A stretch of DNA of 64,000 nt from Candidatus Lutacidiplasma silvani (GCA_022750295.1 JAKIVZ010000005.1:1-64000), one strand, 5' to 3'; counted from the first letter of the stretch, positions 55,297 through 64,000 are shown. Numbers and translations: made by a program. The notes: a model not told the origin generated them from the letters alone.

Positions 55297-55519
55297 AGCC
55301 CCGCGGCCGCTAGCCGCCTCCTCTCATGAATCTTGCGCGGCCCGCTGGGGGCCGGCGCCTGGTGCGGAGGCGCGACGGAGGAGTCGGAGCTGCGGGGGAT
55401 GCGTCATGGCGCTAGCTTCCCTCCCCCGCCGCAGGGCTTCTCCAACCCCTCGTGGCTGCGGGTGGAACTCGGCATTTATCTACCGGTTCGCGGCGTGACG
55501 CGCTCCCGCGGAGGAGAAG

Positions 55520-55708
55520 TTGACCGCAACCCAGGCTTGGTTCGTCACCGCCACGCTCGTCGTCGGGGCGCTCGTCGTGTTCTTCTTCCTCGGCTGGAAC
55601 CTAGCCGGGTCGATCGGCGCGGCGCTCCACGGGCTCGAGCACTTCCTCGGCCAACCGCTCGACTGGCCGTCGGGGTTCGCGTCGGGGGCCGTGGCGCCGT
55701 CAAGTTGA
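55520..55708 (+). CDS. Single-TM small protein
   Basis: A 62-residue protein starts at a TTG with GGAG 5 bp upstream and a TATA-like CATTTATC about 45 bp upstream. It has one membrane helix (FVTATLVVGALVVFFFLGW) and a C-terminal segment SIGAALHGLEHFLGQPLDW with possible amphipathic character. It precedes the glycosyltransferase gene by 25 bp and may be co-transcribed. No family is recognised. Confidence 0.55.
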   Translation: MTATQAWFVTATLVVGALVVFFFLGWNLAGSIGAALHGLEHFLGQPLDWPSGFASGAVAPSS

Positions 55709-55733
55709 TGGCCCATCTCCCGTAGTCTCCCGG

Positions 55734-56678
55734 GTGGCCGCGGTCGTCCCTCTGCTCTCGTTCTGCGCCACGAACCTCAACACCCGCGACCGGATCGAGG
55801 CGTCGCTCGCCTCGATCGCGGCATTGGGCGGGGCCGTCGAGGACTCGTACGAGATCGTGGTCGCCGAGGGGCCGAGCGACGACGGCGCCTCCGAGTGGCT
55901 CACCACCGAATCCGGTCGAAACCCGCGGCTCCACGTCGTCCGTCACACCGCCCGCAACCGCGGATATGGACGCCGGCGGGCGTTCGAGGCGAGCCACGGC
56001 CGGTGGATCATCCCCTTCGACACGAGCCTCCTCTACAGTGTGGAGTACGGGCGGATCCTCGCGCGCTTCGCCGGATTCGGCTCGTCGAAGATGCTCTTCA
56101 GCGAGATCTGCGCCCTGCCGCGGGCCACCGTCGATGCGTCGGGGGGGTGGCGGGACCTGGTCGGGGGCGAGGACGTCGACCTCTACGCCCGCGTGATCGC
56201 GAAGTTCGGCGTCGTCGCCTACCCGACCGGTGCTCCGACGAGCCAATCGGCGACCCTCGACTCGTACGCGCGGCAGATGCGGTACGTCCGGGGCGGACGG
56301 TTCGCGAGGGCGCGCCGGATGTACGCCGTCCAGCGGGACCAGATGATCGCGAGCCACGCGACGATCGGCGACCTCATGGCGTTCAACCGGAAGAAGTCGC
56401 TCCGCGCCCGCCTCGCCCGGCGGGCGTTCTTCACCCTCGCGGCGGTCGGGGCCGGGTTCTCGAAGATCCGCCCGGTAGAACTCGGGACCAACAATTACCT
56501 CCTCGTCCGGGAGGGACTGTTCGCGAGCTTCCTCGCCGGCGATTGGAAGTCCCTCGCTCCCGGAGGGCCTTCCCCTCGGCTCCCTCTCACGGACGACGAA
56601 TTCGCATTCCTGGAATCGCGCTCGCCATTCTACCAGCGCCACGCGACCGAGCTCGCGCCATACCTCGGCCGGAAGTAG
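55734..56678 (+). CDS. GT-A family (GT2-like) glycosyltransferase
   Basis: The 314-residue protein has the GT2 start VVPLLSFCATNLNTRDRIEASLASI, then IVVAEGPSDDGASEWL. ARNRGYGRRRAFEASHGRWIIPFDTSLLY (nucleotide-sugar site with the D-x-S position in place of DxD) follows, then GGWRDLVGGEDVDLYAR, the ED motif of family 2 enzymes. The C-terminal third is basic and could contact the membrane, without clear helices. It starts at a GTG. The acceptor and sugar are unknown; its neighbour uppS suggests a lipid-linked glycan. Confidence 0.83.
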   Translation: MAAVVPLLSFCATNLNTRDRIEASLASIAALGGAVEDSYEIVVAEGPSDDGASEWLTTESGRNPRLHVVRHTARNRGYGRRRAFEASHGRWIIPFDTSLLYSVEYGRILARFAGFGSSKMLFSEICALPRATVDASGGWRDLVGGEDVDLYARVIAKFGVVAYPTGAPTSQSATLDSYARQMRYVRGGRFARARRMYAVQRDQMIASHATIGDLMAFNRKKSLRARLARRAFFTLAAVGAGFSKIRPVELGTNNYLLVREGLFASFLAGDWKSLAPGGPSPRLPLTDDEFAFLESRSPFYQRHATELAPYLGRK

Positions 56679-56681
56679 GCT

Positions 56682-57677
56682 TCACTCGGGGCGACGGGTT
56701 CGAGAAAGTCGAGCGGCGAGTTTTCCCGGCGGAATGAGCCCGTCCGGGGTCACGAACGCCGTCACGAACCGGGCGGGGGTGACATCGAACGCCGGGTTCC
56801 GGGCGTTCGCCCGGGCCGGAGCGGTCCGGTGGCCCGCGACCTCAAGCACCTCGTCGGCCGACCGTTCCTCGACCGGGATCGCCCGCCCGCTAACCTTCGA
56901 GCCGTCGAACGTCGACCACGGGGCCGCCACGTAGAACGGGACCCCGTTCTCCTTGGCGACCACCGCCTTCTCGTACGTCCCGATCTTGTTCGCGAAGTCC
57001 CCGTTCCGCGCGATCCGGTCCGCCCCGACGATCACCGCGTCGACGTTCCCACTCTGCAAGAAATGGCCCGCCGCGTTGTCGGCGATCACCGCGTACGGGA
57101 TCCGCTCTCGCCCGAGTTCCCAGGCGGTCAAACGGGATCCCTGGAGGAGTGGCCGAGTCTCGTCGACGTAGACGAACAGCTTCGCGCCCCGCTCCATCGC
57201 GACCCGTAGCGGCGCGAGGGCCGTGCCCCATTCCACGGTGGCGAGGGCGCCCGCATTGCAATGCGTGAGGACGTTCGTCCGCGTCCGGAACAGGTCGGCG
57301 CCGGCGAGGCCGATCTGCCGACACTCCTCGACGATCCGGTCCTTGTAGGCGGTGGCGGCACCGAGCGTGTCGTCGCCGCCGACCCACGCCGCGCGGACCG
57401 TCTCGACCCCCACGAACAGGTCGTACGCGGTCGGGCGGGTCGCGCGGAGCTGCTTCGCGGCCGTCTCGGGCCTGGACCGACCGTCGGCGGCGGCGAGCGC
57501 CATCCCGAACGCGGCCGCCACGCCGATGGCGGGCGCGCCGCGGACCTGCATCGTCCGGATCGCTTTCGCGACCTCCCCGACCGAGCGGAGGCGCCGGACG
57601 ACTTCACGGCCGGGGAGGAGCCGCTGGTCGAGGAGCGCGAGCCGGCCGTCGTCCCACCAGAGCGCGCGGACTCGCAT
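56682..57677 (-). CDS. mtnA: S-methyl-5-thioribose-1-phosphate isomerase (aIF2B/MtnA family)
   Basis: MtnA isomerises methylthioribose-1-phosphate in methionine salvage. The 331-residue protein has TMQVRGAPAIGVAAAFGMAL, TNVLTHCNAGALAT with the catalytic Cys, VYVDETRPLLQGSRLTAWEL, ADNAAGHFLQ, and NKIGTYEKAVVAKENGVPFYVAAP, all characteristic of MtnA rather than ribose-1,5-bisphosphate isomerase. It is the last gene of the run from gcvPA, 6 bp after the phosphofructokinase. It ends 3 bp from the convergent glycosyltransferase. Confidence 0.93.
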   Translation of the reverse strand: MRVRALWWDDGRLALLDQRLLPGREVVRRLRSVGEVAKAIRTMQVRGAPAIGVAAAFGMALAAADGRSRPETAAKQLRATRPTAYDLFVGVETVRAAWVGGDDTLGAATAYKDRIVEECRQIGLAGADLFRTRTNVLTHCNAGALATVEWGTALAPLRVAMERGAKLFVYVDETRPLLQGSRLTAWELGRERIPYAVIADNAAGHFLQSGNVDAVIVGADRIARNGDFANKIGTYEKAVVAKENGVPFYVAAPWSTFDGSKVSGRAIPVEERSADEVLEVAGHRTAPARANARNPAFDVTPARFVTAFVTPDGLIPPGKLAARLSRTRRPE

Positions 57678-57683
57678 GGCCGC

Positions 57684-58706
57684 CTACGCGTCGAACGTGT
57701 GCAGCAGGTCGAGCCATTCGGCGCCGACCTTCTTGTTCTCGCGGAGCGCCTCGTCGAACGGGACCCCGACGATGGTGCCCCCGCGCAGCACGGCCACCTC
57801 GCCGGATCGCCCCTCGAGGAGGAGGTCGACCGCCTTGGCACCCATCCGAGTGGCGAGGATCCGGTCGAAGAGGGTCGGCGCGCCGCCCCGCTGGATGTGG
57901 CCGATCACCGCGCTGCGCGTCTCGATCCCGGTTCCGGCCTCGATTCGGCGCGCCACTTCGGGGCCCGCCTCGCGCTCCCGCAGGAGCTCGTGGCCGAACT
58001 CGTCCTTCGCCCCCGCCGTGCCCTTCCGGGGGCCGAGGTCGACTCCTTCCGACACGACGACGAGGGCGAACCCCTTGCGGACGACGGCCGCGCGAACGTG
58101 GGTGAGGAGACGCTCCTCATCGTACGGTTCCTCGGGAAGAAGCGTGAAATCGGCCCCGCCGCCCAAGCCCGTCGCGAGCGCGACCCAACCGGCGTGGCGT
58201 CCCATGACCTCGAGGACGATCGCCCGGTGGTGGCTCGCCGCGGTATCGCGGAGCCGCTCCAGGGCGTCGACGGAGACGCTCGACGCCGAGTCGAACCCGA
58301 ACGTCCAATCGGTGGCGGCCACGTCGTTGTCCATCGTCTTCGGGACGCCGACGACCTTGCGGCCCCGCTTCGCGAGCTCGCGCGCGGCGCCGAGGGTATC
58401 GTCCCCCCCGATCGCGACGAGGGCATCGATCCCGCGCCGGTCGAGCGTGGCGTCGACCTTCTCGGCGTCGCCGGGTTTCGCGAATGGGTTCGTCCGCGAG
58501 CTGCCGAGCATCGTCCCTCCGCGGAGGACCGCGTCGGCGACGTCGGCCGGGGCGAGGGGCCGGGCGAGGTCGTCCCGGACCCCCCGCCAGCCGTCGAGGA
58601 ACCCGACGACCCCGTGGCCATTCTGGGCCGCCCGGTAGACGACGGCACGGACCGCCGCGTTGAGGCCGGGGCAGTCGCCGCCCCCCGTGAGGACTCCGAT
58701 TTTCAC
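57684..58706 (-). CDS. pfkA: 6-phosphofructokinase with PPi-type active-site residues
   Basis: The 340-residue group A phosphofructokinase phosphorylates fructose 6-phosphate. It has the N-terminal GVLTGGGDCPGLNAAVR, AIGGDDTLGAA (98-107), VPKTMDND (121-128), GRHAGWVALATGL and VIGHIQRGGAP. Asp at the second position of GGDD (where ATP enzymes have Gly) and Lys in PKTMDND (where they have Gly) are the known marks of pyrophosphate-dependent enzymes. Its start overlaps the M24 peptidase stop (ATGA). PPi use would make the step reversible; this is inference from residues. Confidence 0.92.
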   Translation of the reverse strand: MKIGVLTGGGDCPGLNAAVRAVVYRAAQNGHGVVGFLDGWRGVRDDLARPLAPADVADAVLRGGTMLGSSRTNPFAKPGDAEKVDATLDRRGIDALVAIGGDDTLGAARELAKRGRKVVGVPKTMDNDVAATDWTFGFDSASSVSVDALERLRDTAASHHRAIVLEVMGRHAGWVALATGLGGGADFTLLPEEPYDEERLLTHVRAAVVRKGFALVVVSEGVDLGPRKGTAGAKDEFGHELLREREAGPEVARRIEAGTGIETRSAVIGHIQRGGAPTLFDRILATRMGAKAVDLLLEGRSGEVAVLRGGTIVGVPFDEALRENKKVGAEWLDLLHTFDA

Positions 58707-59812
58707 GCCGCCACCTCGAGGTACTCGCGCGGTGCCTTCGTCAGGAACCGGTAGCCCTCGTCGGTGACCACGATGTCGTCCTCGATCCGGACGCCGCCCT
58801 TCCCGGGAAGGTAGATGCCGGGCTCGATGGTGATTGTCATCCCGGTCTGGAGCGGCTCCTCCACGAGGTGGTTCATCCCGAACCCGTCATGGACGGCGAG
58901 GCCGATCGAGTGCCCGAGCCCATGGGTGAACCGACCCTTGAACGGGGACGCATCGATCACCCGCGCGGCCGCGAGGTGGACGTCCTTCGCGATCGCGCCA
59001 TCGTGGACCGCCGCGAGGGCCGCCTCCTGAGCGGCGAACACCGTGTCGTGGACCTGCTTCATCTGCTCGTCGCGCGGGCCAAAGTGGTACGACCGGGTGA
59101 TGTCGGACGCGTACCGCTGGTAGAGCGCCCCGAAGTCGCAGACGATCGACATCCCGGGCTCGAGCTTTCGACCGCCCGGGGCGAAGTGGGGCTCCGCGCC
59201 GTCGGGGCCGAAGCCGGCGATCGTCGCGAAGCTTCGGCCCGATGCGCCTTCCCGCCCCATCGCGTATTCGATCTCGGCCGCGAGTTCGAGCTCGGTGATC
59301 CCCGTGTGCAGCATGGCCGGGATCTTCGTGGCGACGACCGACCCGATCCCCGCCGCGCGCTCGAGCCGCTCGATCTCGTTCGCATCCTTGATCATCCGGG
59401 CCTTCCGGATCGCCGGGGAGGCGTCGACCCACTTCGCCGACGGGAACGCCTTTTCGACCTGGAGGAACGCCTCGTGCGTGAGCTCCCGGTAGTTGAGTCC
59501 GACCGTGGCCGGGTTGGGGAGGATCTTGCGGGCGATCTTCTCGCGCTCGGAGTTGTCCTTCATCTCGTGGACGGTGACCGAACTGTCGTGCTTCGCGGCC
59601 TGGCGGGCGCTCTCCGCCTCGAGGATCGAGGAGACGACGTCGAGTCGGCCGTCGGGGTGGGCGACCGCAATCGACCCCTCGAAGAGGCCGGACGGGACGT
59701 CGAACAGGTAGAAGAAACTCTGATCGAGATGGGGGTCGACCGAGTTCGCGAGGACGACGGCATCGGGGCGGGGATCGAGCAGCGAGAACAGTTTCCGAAC
59801 GCGGTCCTTCAT
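58703..59812 (-). CDS. M24-family metallopeptidase (Xaa-Pro dipeptidase-like)
   Basis: The 369-residue protein has a creatinase-like N-terminal domain and a pita-bread catalytic domain. The five metal ligands are visible: Asp in CDFGALYQ, Asp in SDITRSYHFG, His in THGLGHSIG, Glu in IEPGIYLPG and Glu in RIEDDIVV. It fits prolidase or aminopeptidase P enzymes that clear proline-containing peptides. It lies 25 bp after gcvPB and overlaps pfkA by 4 bp. Confidence 0.93.
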   Translation of the reverse strand: MKDRVRKLFSLLDPRPDAVVLANSVDPHLDQSFFYLFDVPSGLFEGSIAVAHPDGRLDVVSSILEAESARQAAKHDSSVTVHEMKDNSEREKIARKILPNPATVGLNYRELTHEAFLQVEKAFPSAKWVDASPAIRKARMIKDANEIERLERAAGIGSVVATKIPAMLHTGITELELAAEIEYAMGREGASGRSFATIAGFGPDGAEPHFAPGGRKLEPGMSIVCDFGALYQRYASDITRSYHFGPRDEQMKQVHDTVFAAQEAALAAVHDGAIAKDVHLAAARVIDASPFKGRFTHGLGHSIGLAVHDGFGMNHLVEEPLQTGMTITIEPGIYLPGKGGVRIEDDIVVTDEGYRFLTKAPREYLEVAA

Positions 59813-59837
59813 CGGGCCGTCCGAGGGCCGGCCGGGT

Positions 59838-61304
59838 TCAAGACGGTTGTGCCGAGGCCGCGCGCACGTCCTTCCGCGACAGGTGGAGCTGGCGGGCGGC
59901 GAGGACCTCGTCGACCCGTCGGACCGAGGTCGCCTGGGGCGCCGCGTGGAGGTGCTCCGGCGTGTCGTGGACCGCGCGCTCGAACGCGGCGGCGAACCCG
60001 TCGAGCTCCCGGCGGCTCTCGGTTTCTGGGAACTCGATCATCAGCGCCTCGTCGACGAGCGACGGGAAGTACACCGTGGGGGCGTGGTACCCTTCGTCGA
60101 GAAGTCGCTTCGCGAGATCCAGCGTTCGGACTCCGTGGGCCTTGAGGGGAGTGCCCGAGAGCAGGAACTCGTGCTTCACAAGCGTGCGGAACGGACGCGG
60201 AAGGAACTTCCCTAACTTGGCGCCGAGGTAGTTCGCGTTCAGGACCGATCGTCGGCTGATGTGCCGGAGCCCTTCTTCCCCATGCGCGAGGAGGAACGCG
60301 TAGGCCCGCAGGTCGAGTCCGAAGTTTCCATACCCGGTCTTGATCTTCCCAATCGATTTCGGCCGGTCGTAGTCGAGCCGGTACGCCCGGCCGCGCTTCA
60401 CGACCCGAGGGACCGGAAGGTACGGCCCGAGGGTCTCCGTCGCCGCGAGGACCCCGGCGCCGGGGCCACCGCCGCCGTGGGGCGTGGCGAACGTCTTGTG
60501 GAGGTTCAAGTGGGCGACGTCGAACCCCATCCGACCGGGATTGGTCACGCCGAGGATCGCGTTCAGGTTCGCCCCGTCGTAGTAGAGCATCCCGCCGGCG
60601 CCGTGGACCGTTTCCGCGATCGCCCCGATCTCCGACTCGAACAGCCCGGCGGTGTTGGGATTCGTGAGCATGAAGGCGGCCGTGCGCTCGTTCACGGCCG
60701 CCTTGAGTGCCGCGACGTCGACGCATCCGTCGACGCTGGCGATCTCCCGGGTCGTGAAGCCGGCCATGTGCGCGGACGCCGGGTTCGTCCCGTGCGCCGT
60801 GTCCGGGAGCAGGACCTCGGTCCGCTGGGCGAGTTCGCCCCGCTCCTGGAAGTAGGCGCGGACCATGAGGAGCGCCGCGTACTCCCCGTGCGCCCCCGCC
60901 GCCGGTTGGAGCGAGACTTCCGGGAGTCCGGTGACCTTCGCGAGGGTGCTCTCGAGGCGCCACAGGATCTCGAGCGCCCCCTGGACGGTCTCTACCGGCT
61001 GGTACGGATGGAGCGCGGCCGCCCCGTCCCGCCGGGCGAGCTGCTCGGAGACCTTCGGATTGTACTTCATCGTGCACGACCCAAGCGGGTAGGCGACGGT
61101 GTCGATCCCGAAGTTCATCTGCGAGAGCCGGGTGTAATGGCGGACGACCTCGAGCTCGCTCAGTTCCGGCCAGTCGACCGCCTTCCGACGCCGGAACCGC
61201 TCGGGGATCCCGGGGACCAATGCCGGGGGAGGCGTCGGCGTCGCGGTCGGCGCGGCCAACTCCCAGACGGGGGGCTCGTCGTACCGGGCCTGGCGGAACG
61301 TCAT
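59838..61304 (-). CDS. gcvPB: Glycine decarboxylase (P protein) subunit 2
   Basis: The P protein decarboxylates glycine with PLP and passes the aminomethyl group to lipoyl H protein. The 488-residue subunit 2 has QMNFGIDTVAYPLGSCTMKYNP, LQPAAGAHGEYAALL, PDTAHGTNPASA, and the PLP lysine (Lys270) in LNLHKTFATPHGGGGPGAG. The start ATG overlaps the gcvPA stop (ATGA). Two-gene P protein is the archaeal and Firmicute arrangement. The other cleavage-system genes (gcvT, gcvH, lpd) are not in this window. Confidence 0.96.
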   Translation of the reverse strand: MTFRQARYDEPPVWELAAPTATPTPPPALVPGIPERFRRRKAVDWPELSELEVVRHYTRLSQMNFGIDTVAYPLGSCTMKYNPKVSEQLARRDGAAALHPYQPVETVQGALEILWRLESTLAKVTGLPEVSLQPAAGAHGEYAALLMVRAYFQERGELAQRTEVLLPDTAHGTNPASAHMAGFTTREIASVDGCVDVAALKAAVNERTAAFMLTNPNTAGLFESEIGAIAETVHGAGGMLYYDGANLNAILGVTNPGRMGFDVAHLNLHKTFATPHGGGGPGAGVLAATETLGPYLPVPRVVKRGRAYRLDYDRPKSIGKIKTGYGNFGLDLRAYAFLLAHGEEGLRHISRRSVLNANYLGAKLGKFLPRPFRTLVKHEFLLSGTPLKAHGVRTLDLAKRLLDEGYHAPTVYFPSLVDEALMIEFPETESRRELDGFAAAFERAVHDTPEHLHAAPQATSVRRVDEVLAARQLHLSRKDVRAASAQPS

Positions 61305-62782
61305 GGCGACCCCGGAACGTGGGCGAGCGCGGCGCGGGCCGCCTTCGCGTATTTCGCGATTTCCTTGTCGGAGACGAACTCCGTCGTCGCGGTGAGGAAG
61401 ACCTCCCCGAGCGGGTTCGACGCGTTCGGGCGGGGGTCGGCGAGCGGGTGGCCGCCGAGGACCTTCTTCCGGCGAAGACGGTCGAGGAATCCGGTCGCGG
61501 TTCCCCGGGCGACCTCCACCGTGAACTCGTGGAGGTACGGGGCATCGAAGCGGGGCGCCCGGAGGCCATCGATCCCGGCGAGGGCGCTCGCCAGCGTCCT
61601 CGCCTTCTCGGAGAGCGAACGCTCGAGGTCGGCGAGGCCGCGTGGTCCGACCGTCGTCGCGTACACCACGAAGGCGAGGGCCAGGAGCGACTGGTTCGTG
61701 CAGATGTTCGAGGTCGCCCGCGAGCGTCGGATGTGCTGCTCGCGGGTCTGCAGCGTGAGGGTGTACGCGGGCCGCCCGTCCGCGTCGTTCGTGGCCCCGA
61801 CGATCCGGCCCGGGGAGAATCGCAAGTGCTCGCGACGGCAGGCGAACAGTCCGAGGAGGGGGCCGCCGAACGAAGGGGTGGCGCCAAACCCTTGCCCTTC
61901 GCCCACGACGATGTCGGCGCCCCATTGGCCCGGCGGTTCGAGGACGGCGAGCGCGAGCGGGTCGGCGACCACCGTCAACGGCACATCGCCGATCGTCGCC
62001 TTGAGGTCGAGGAGCCCTTCGTCGACGTGCCCGAACCCATTCGGGACGTCGGCGAGGACGCCGAACACTCCGCCCCCGGCCACCTGGGTCCGAATCCAGT
62101 CGAGGTCCAGCCGTCCGGTCCGGGGGTCGAACGGGATCTCCTCGATCCGGATTCCGGTCCCCGCGGCGTAGTTCGCGAGGACGCTCTTCTCCTCCCACGG
62201 AAGGCTCGCGGGGACCAGGAACCGGTTCCCCTCGTGGATCCGCCGGGACAGGAGCAACGCCTCCCCGGCGGCGGTCGCGCCATCGTAGAGGGAGGCGTTC
62301 GCCGCGTCGAGCCCGGTGAGCTCGACCCAGAGGCTCTGAAATTCGAAGAGCGCCTGGAGCATGCCCTGGCTCGCTTCGGGCTGGTAGGGTGTGTAGGACG
62401 TGTAGAACTCGCTCCGCAGGAGGATCGCGTCGACGGCCGCCGGGACGAACCGAGGCGCGATCCGGCCGCCGAGGAAGGTGGCGAACCCGGTGTACGGCCG
62501 GTTTCGGGCGAGGATCGTGTCGACGACGCGAACGATCTCGGGCTCCTCGTGGGAGGGTCCGAGCCCCATGCGGCCGAGCCGGACCTTGCGGGGAATGTCG
62601 GCGAACAGCTCCTCGGCGTTGGTGAGGCCGATCTCCTTCAGGAGGCTCGCCTCGGTCTCGGCGTCGTCCGGGATCCACCGGGGCACGTGAGGAACCTCGG
62701 AGGGCGCCGAGGCGAGGTCGTCCACAAAAGGACTTGCCCCTCCGACTCCGGGCGAATCGGCGAGCGCGCGCGGAACAGTCAT
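61301..62782 (-). CDS. gcvPA: Glycine decarboxylase (P protein) subunit 1
   Basis: The 493-residue subunit 1 pairs with GcvPB. Marks are PYTGFATFLGGRIAPRFVPAAVD (diverged), the SEFYTSYTPYQPEASQGMLQALFEFQ signature in two parts, NASLYDGATAAGEALLLSRR, and GADIVVGEGQGFGATPSFGGP. SNICTNQSLLALAFVVY follows. The ATG at 62782 is chosen because the frame upstream enters the divergent GTPase gene. First gene of a likely five-gene operon ending at mtnA. Confidence 0.94.
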   Translation of the reverse strand: MTVPRALADSPGVGGASPFVDDLASAPSEVPHVPRWIPDDAETEASLLKEIGLTNAEELFADIPRKVRLGRMGLGPSHEEPEIVRVVDTILARNRPYTGFATFLGGRIAPRFVPAAVDAILLRSEFYTSYTPYQPEASQGMLQALFEFQSLWVELTGLDAANASLYDGATAAGEALLLSRRIHEGNRFLVPASLPWEEKSVLANYAAGTGIRIEEIPFDPRTGRLDLDWIRTQVAGGGVFGVLADVPNGFGHVDEGLLDLKATIGDVPLTVVADPLALAVLEPPGQWGADIVVGEGQGFGATPSFGGPLLGLFACRREHLRFSPGRIVGATNDADGRPAYTLTLQTREQHIRRSRATSNICTNQSLLALAFVVYATTVGPRGLADLERSLSEKARTLASALAGIDGLRAPRFDAPYLHEFTVEVARGTATGFLDRLRRKKVLGGHPLADPRPNASNPLGEVFLTATTEFVSDKEIAKYAKAARAALAHVPGSP

Positions 62783-62885
62783 TACCGACAGGCCGCCATC
62801 GCCGGCGAGCGGGACCGTGACGGCAATGCTAGGTCCACGGAAGGGCCGGGAAGACCGGGGCGCCGCCGGCAATGCCCGACCCGGG

Positions 62886-63863
62886 ATGGCCCCGTCCGCG
62901 GCGATCCTCGACGCGGCGTTTCACAAGGCGTACAAGGCGACGCCGCACGGCGCGACCGCGCTCGACCGGTCCCGCCGCCGGGCCCTCCTCAAGATCGTGC
63001 GGACGGGCGCCGTGGTGGTCCGTCACCTGCGGGCCGCCGACAAGCGGTTCCGGACCCCCGAGCTCACCGATTTCGAGAAGACGCTGATTGCCGACCGGTT
63101 CGGTCGGGGGACCCTCGAGCGCTCCCGCCGGCGGCTCGAGCGGGCGATCGAGCGGATCCGGGGACTCCTCGCCGAGGAGCAGCGCGCCCTCCGGAAAGCG
63201 TCGAGCCGGGAGGCGTTCGGCGAGCTCGTCCGGCGGTTCTACGGCCGGGTCGCGAGCTTCACCCGCGAGGTCGACCCCGACCTCGTGATCCTCGCCGAGA
63301 TCACGAAGTTCCTGAAGGTCCGCCCCCAGCTCGACCCGCTGACCCCCACGGTCGTGATCGCGGGGTTCCCGAACGTCGGGAAGTCGTCGCTCGTCGAGAA
63401 GCTCTCGAGCGCCCGGCCGAAGGTCGCCGAGTACCCGTTCACGACCTTGTCTCTCGAAGTCGGCCACGCCGACCTCGGGTTCGACCGCCTCCAGATCCTC
63501 GACACGCCGGGGGTCCTCGACCGGAGCGGCCAGAGCAGCCGGGCCGAGCGGGAGGCGGAGGTCGCGGTCGAGCACGCCGCCACCCTGGTCGTATTCTTGA
63601 TCGACCCGACCGAGAGCTGCGGCTACCCGCTACCCGACCAACTCCGACTGCTCGCGCGCTGGCGGGAGGAGCTTCCGAACGTGCCGATCCTGGTCGTCGC
63701 GACGAAGGCCGACCTGGGGCCTTCCCCGGGCGACTGGCTCCGGATCTCGGCGAAGACCGGCGAGGGCGTCGACGCCCTCCGCGACTGGATCGGACGGGAG
63801 CTCCGGATGCGCCGGGCCCAGGAGACTCCGGCCGACGCGATCCCCGGGGTCCAGGACATCTGA
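62886..63863 (+). CDS. NOG1-like Obg-family GTPase
   Basis: The 325-residue protein has an N-terminal helical bundle (AFHKAYKATP start, long basic helices to about residue 150) and a G domain. G1 is GFPNVGKSSL, G2/switch YPFTTLSLEVGH, G3 ILDTPGVLD and G4 ATKAD, with a G5-like ISAKTGEG. This is the layout of archaeal NOG1 proteins involved in large-subunit assembly. The ATG at 62886 is preferred to a GTG at 62817 because homology-like sequence starts there. It diverges from gcvPA. Confidence 0.87.
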   Translation: MAPSAAILDAAFHKAYKATPHGATALDRSRRRALLKIVRTGAVVVRHLRAADKRFRTPELTDFEKTLIADRFGRGTLERSRRRLERAIERIRGLLAEEQRALRKASSREAFGELVRRFYGRVASFTREVDPDLVILAEITKFLKVRPQLDPLTPTVVIAGFPNVGKSSLVEKLSSARPKVAEYPFTTLSLEVGHADLGFDRLQILDTPGVLDRSGQSSRAEREAEVAVEHAATLVVFLIDPTESCGYPLPDQLRLLARWREELPNVPILVVATKADLGPSPGDWLRISAKTGEGVDALRDWIGRELRMRRAQETPADAIPGVQDI

Positions 63864-63910
63864 GCGACGCGGCGGCCGACGCTAAGTAGGCTCCCGCGCT
63901 CGGAGTGCAG

Positions 63911-64000
63911 ATGAACTGGCACTCGACCGGGATCGCCCTCGCGACCCTCGCCCCGGGGGGCAAGCGGGAGGTCCTGATCGCCGGCGCGACGGTCCTCGTC
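63911..64000 (+). CDS. Start of an unidentified gene (partial)
   Basis: An open frame of 30 codons begins at the ATG at 63911 and runs off the right edge. The protein starts MNWHSTGIALATLAPGG. A TATA-like GCTAAGTAGG at 63880-63889 would give a nearly leaderless start, which makes the call plausible. Too short to identify. Confidence 0.5.
   Translation, partial: MNWHSTGIALATLAPGGKREVLIAGATVLV

Overview
The window is about 64 kb of very GC-rich, densely packed archaeal chromosome. Archaeal markers include the ftsZ-secE-spt5 cluster, sn-glycerol-1-phosphate dehydrogenase (archaeal lipid stereochemistry), a group II chaperonin (thermosome), Hel308, an Orc1/Cdc6-like protein, an archaeal-type leucyl-tRNA synthetase, the two-subunit glycine decarboxylase, archaeal RqcH (NFACT) and intron-containing tRNAs. 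Promoters are short TATA-like boxes about 26 bp upstream of starts, and many genes look leaderless, often starting with GTG. Gene content fits a high-GC member of the Thermoplasmatota; this placement is an inference. Aconitase, isocitrate dehydrogenase, acyl-CoA dehydrogenase and glycine decarboxylase suggest a heterotroph with a TCA cycle. Secreted sedolisin, PQQ/PKD, beta-helix/Ig-repeat and phosphoesterase proteins suggest life on polymers, perhaps in acidic surroundings.

Layout. 1-2.2 kb: spt5 (cut by the left edge), secE and ftsZ, divergent from mptE. 2.9-8.9 kb: membrane and small hypothetical proteins, yjbQ and a large secreted PQQ-propeller/PKD protein. 8.9-18.2 kb: isocitrate dehydrogenase, MscS, Orc1/Cdc6-like ATPase, Hel308, acyl-CoA dehydrogenase, RqcH and a zinc-finger protein. 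18.3-28.3 kb: tRNA-Pro with a D-loop insertion, UPF0179, G1PDH, QueE, LeuRS, dCTP deaminase, aconitase, MEMO and HIT. 28.4-30.7 kb: a sedolisin protease. 30.7-36.0 kb: the condensin operon smc-scpA-scpB.

36.0-43.4 kb is the accessory part. It has about 1 kb without a convincing gene, a divergent pair (hypothetical membrane protein and a giant beta-helix/Ig-repeat surface protein), an IS630-family element whose transposase carries an in-frame amber codon, and a small orphan ORF. 43.4-50.1 kb: methyltransferase, SRPBCC protein, secreted phosphoesterase, M13 peptidase and an MFS exporter. 50.4-55.3 kb: nitroreductase, XTP/dITP pyrophosphatase, thermosome, two tandem paralogous small membrane proteins, cis-prenyltransferase and tRNA-Asp with a T-loop intron. 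55.5-64 kb: a small membrane protein, a glycosyltransferase, a likely operon gcvPA-gcvPB-M24 peptidase-PPi-type phosphofructokinase-mtnA, a NOG1-like GTPase and the start of one more gene.

The most notable signals are two tRNA genes interrupted at non-canonical positions. tRNA-Asp has a 29-nt insertion in the T-loop with a textbook bulge-helix-bulge, and tRNA-Pro has a 33-nt hairpin insertion in the D-loop. Others are an Spt5 with an N-terminal Ig-like domain, an Orc1/Cdc6-like protein without the P-loop lysine, repeated antisense overlaps of convergent gene ends, single TATA boxes shared by divergent genes, and the tandem Cys-containing membrane paralogs next to the thermosome.
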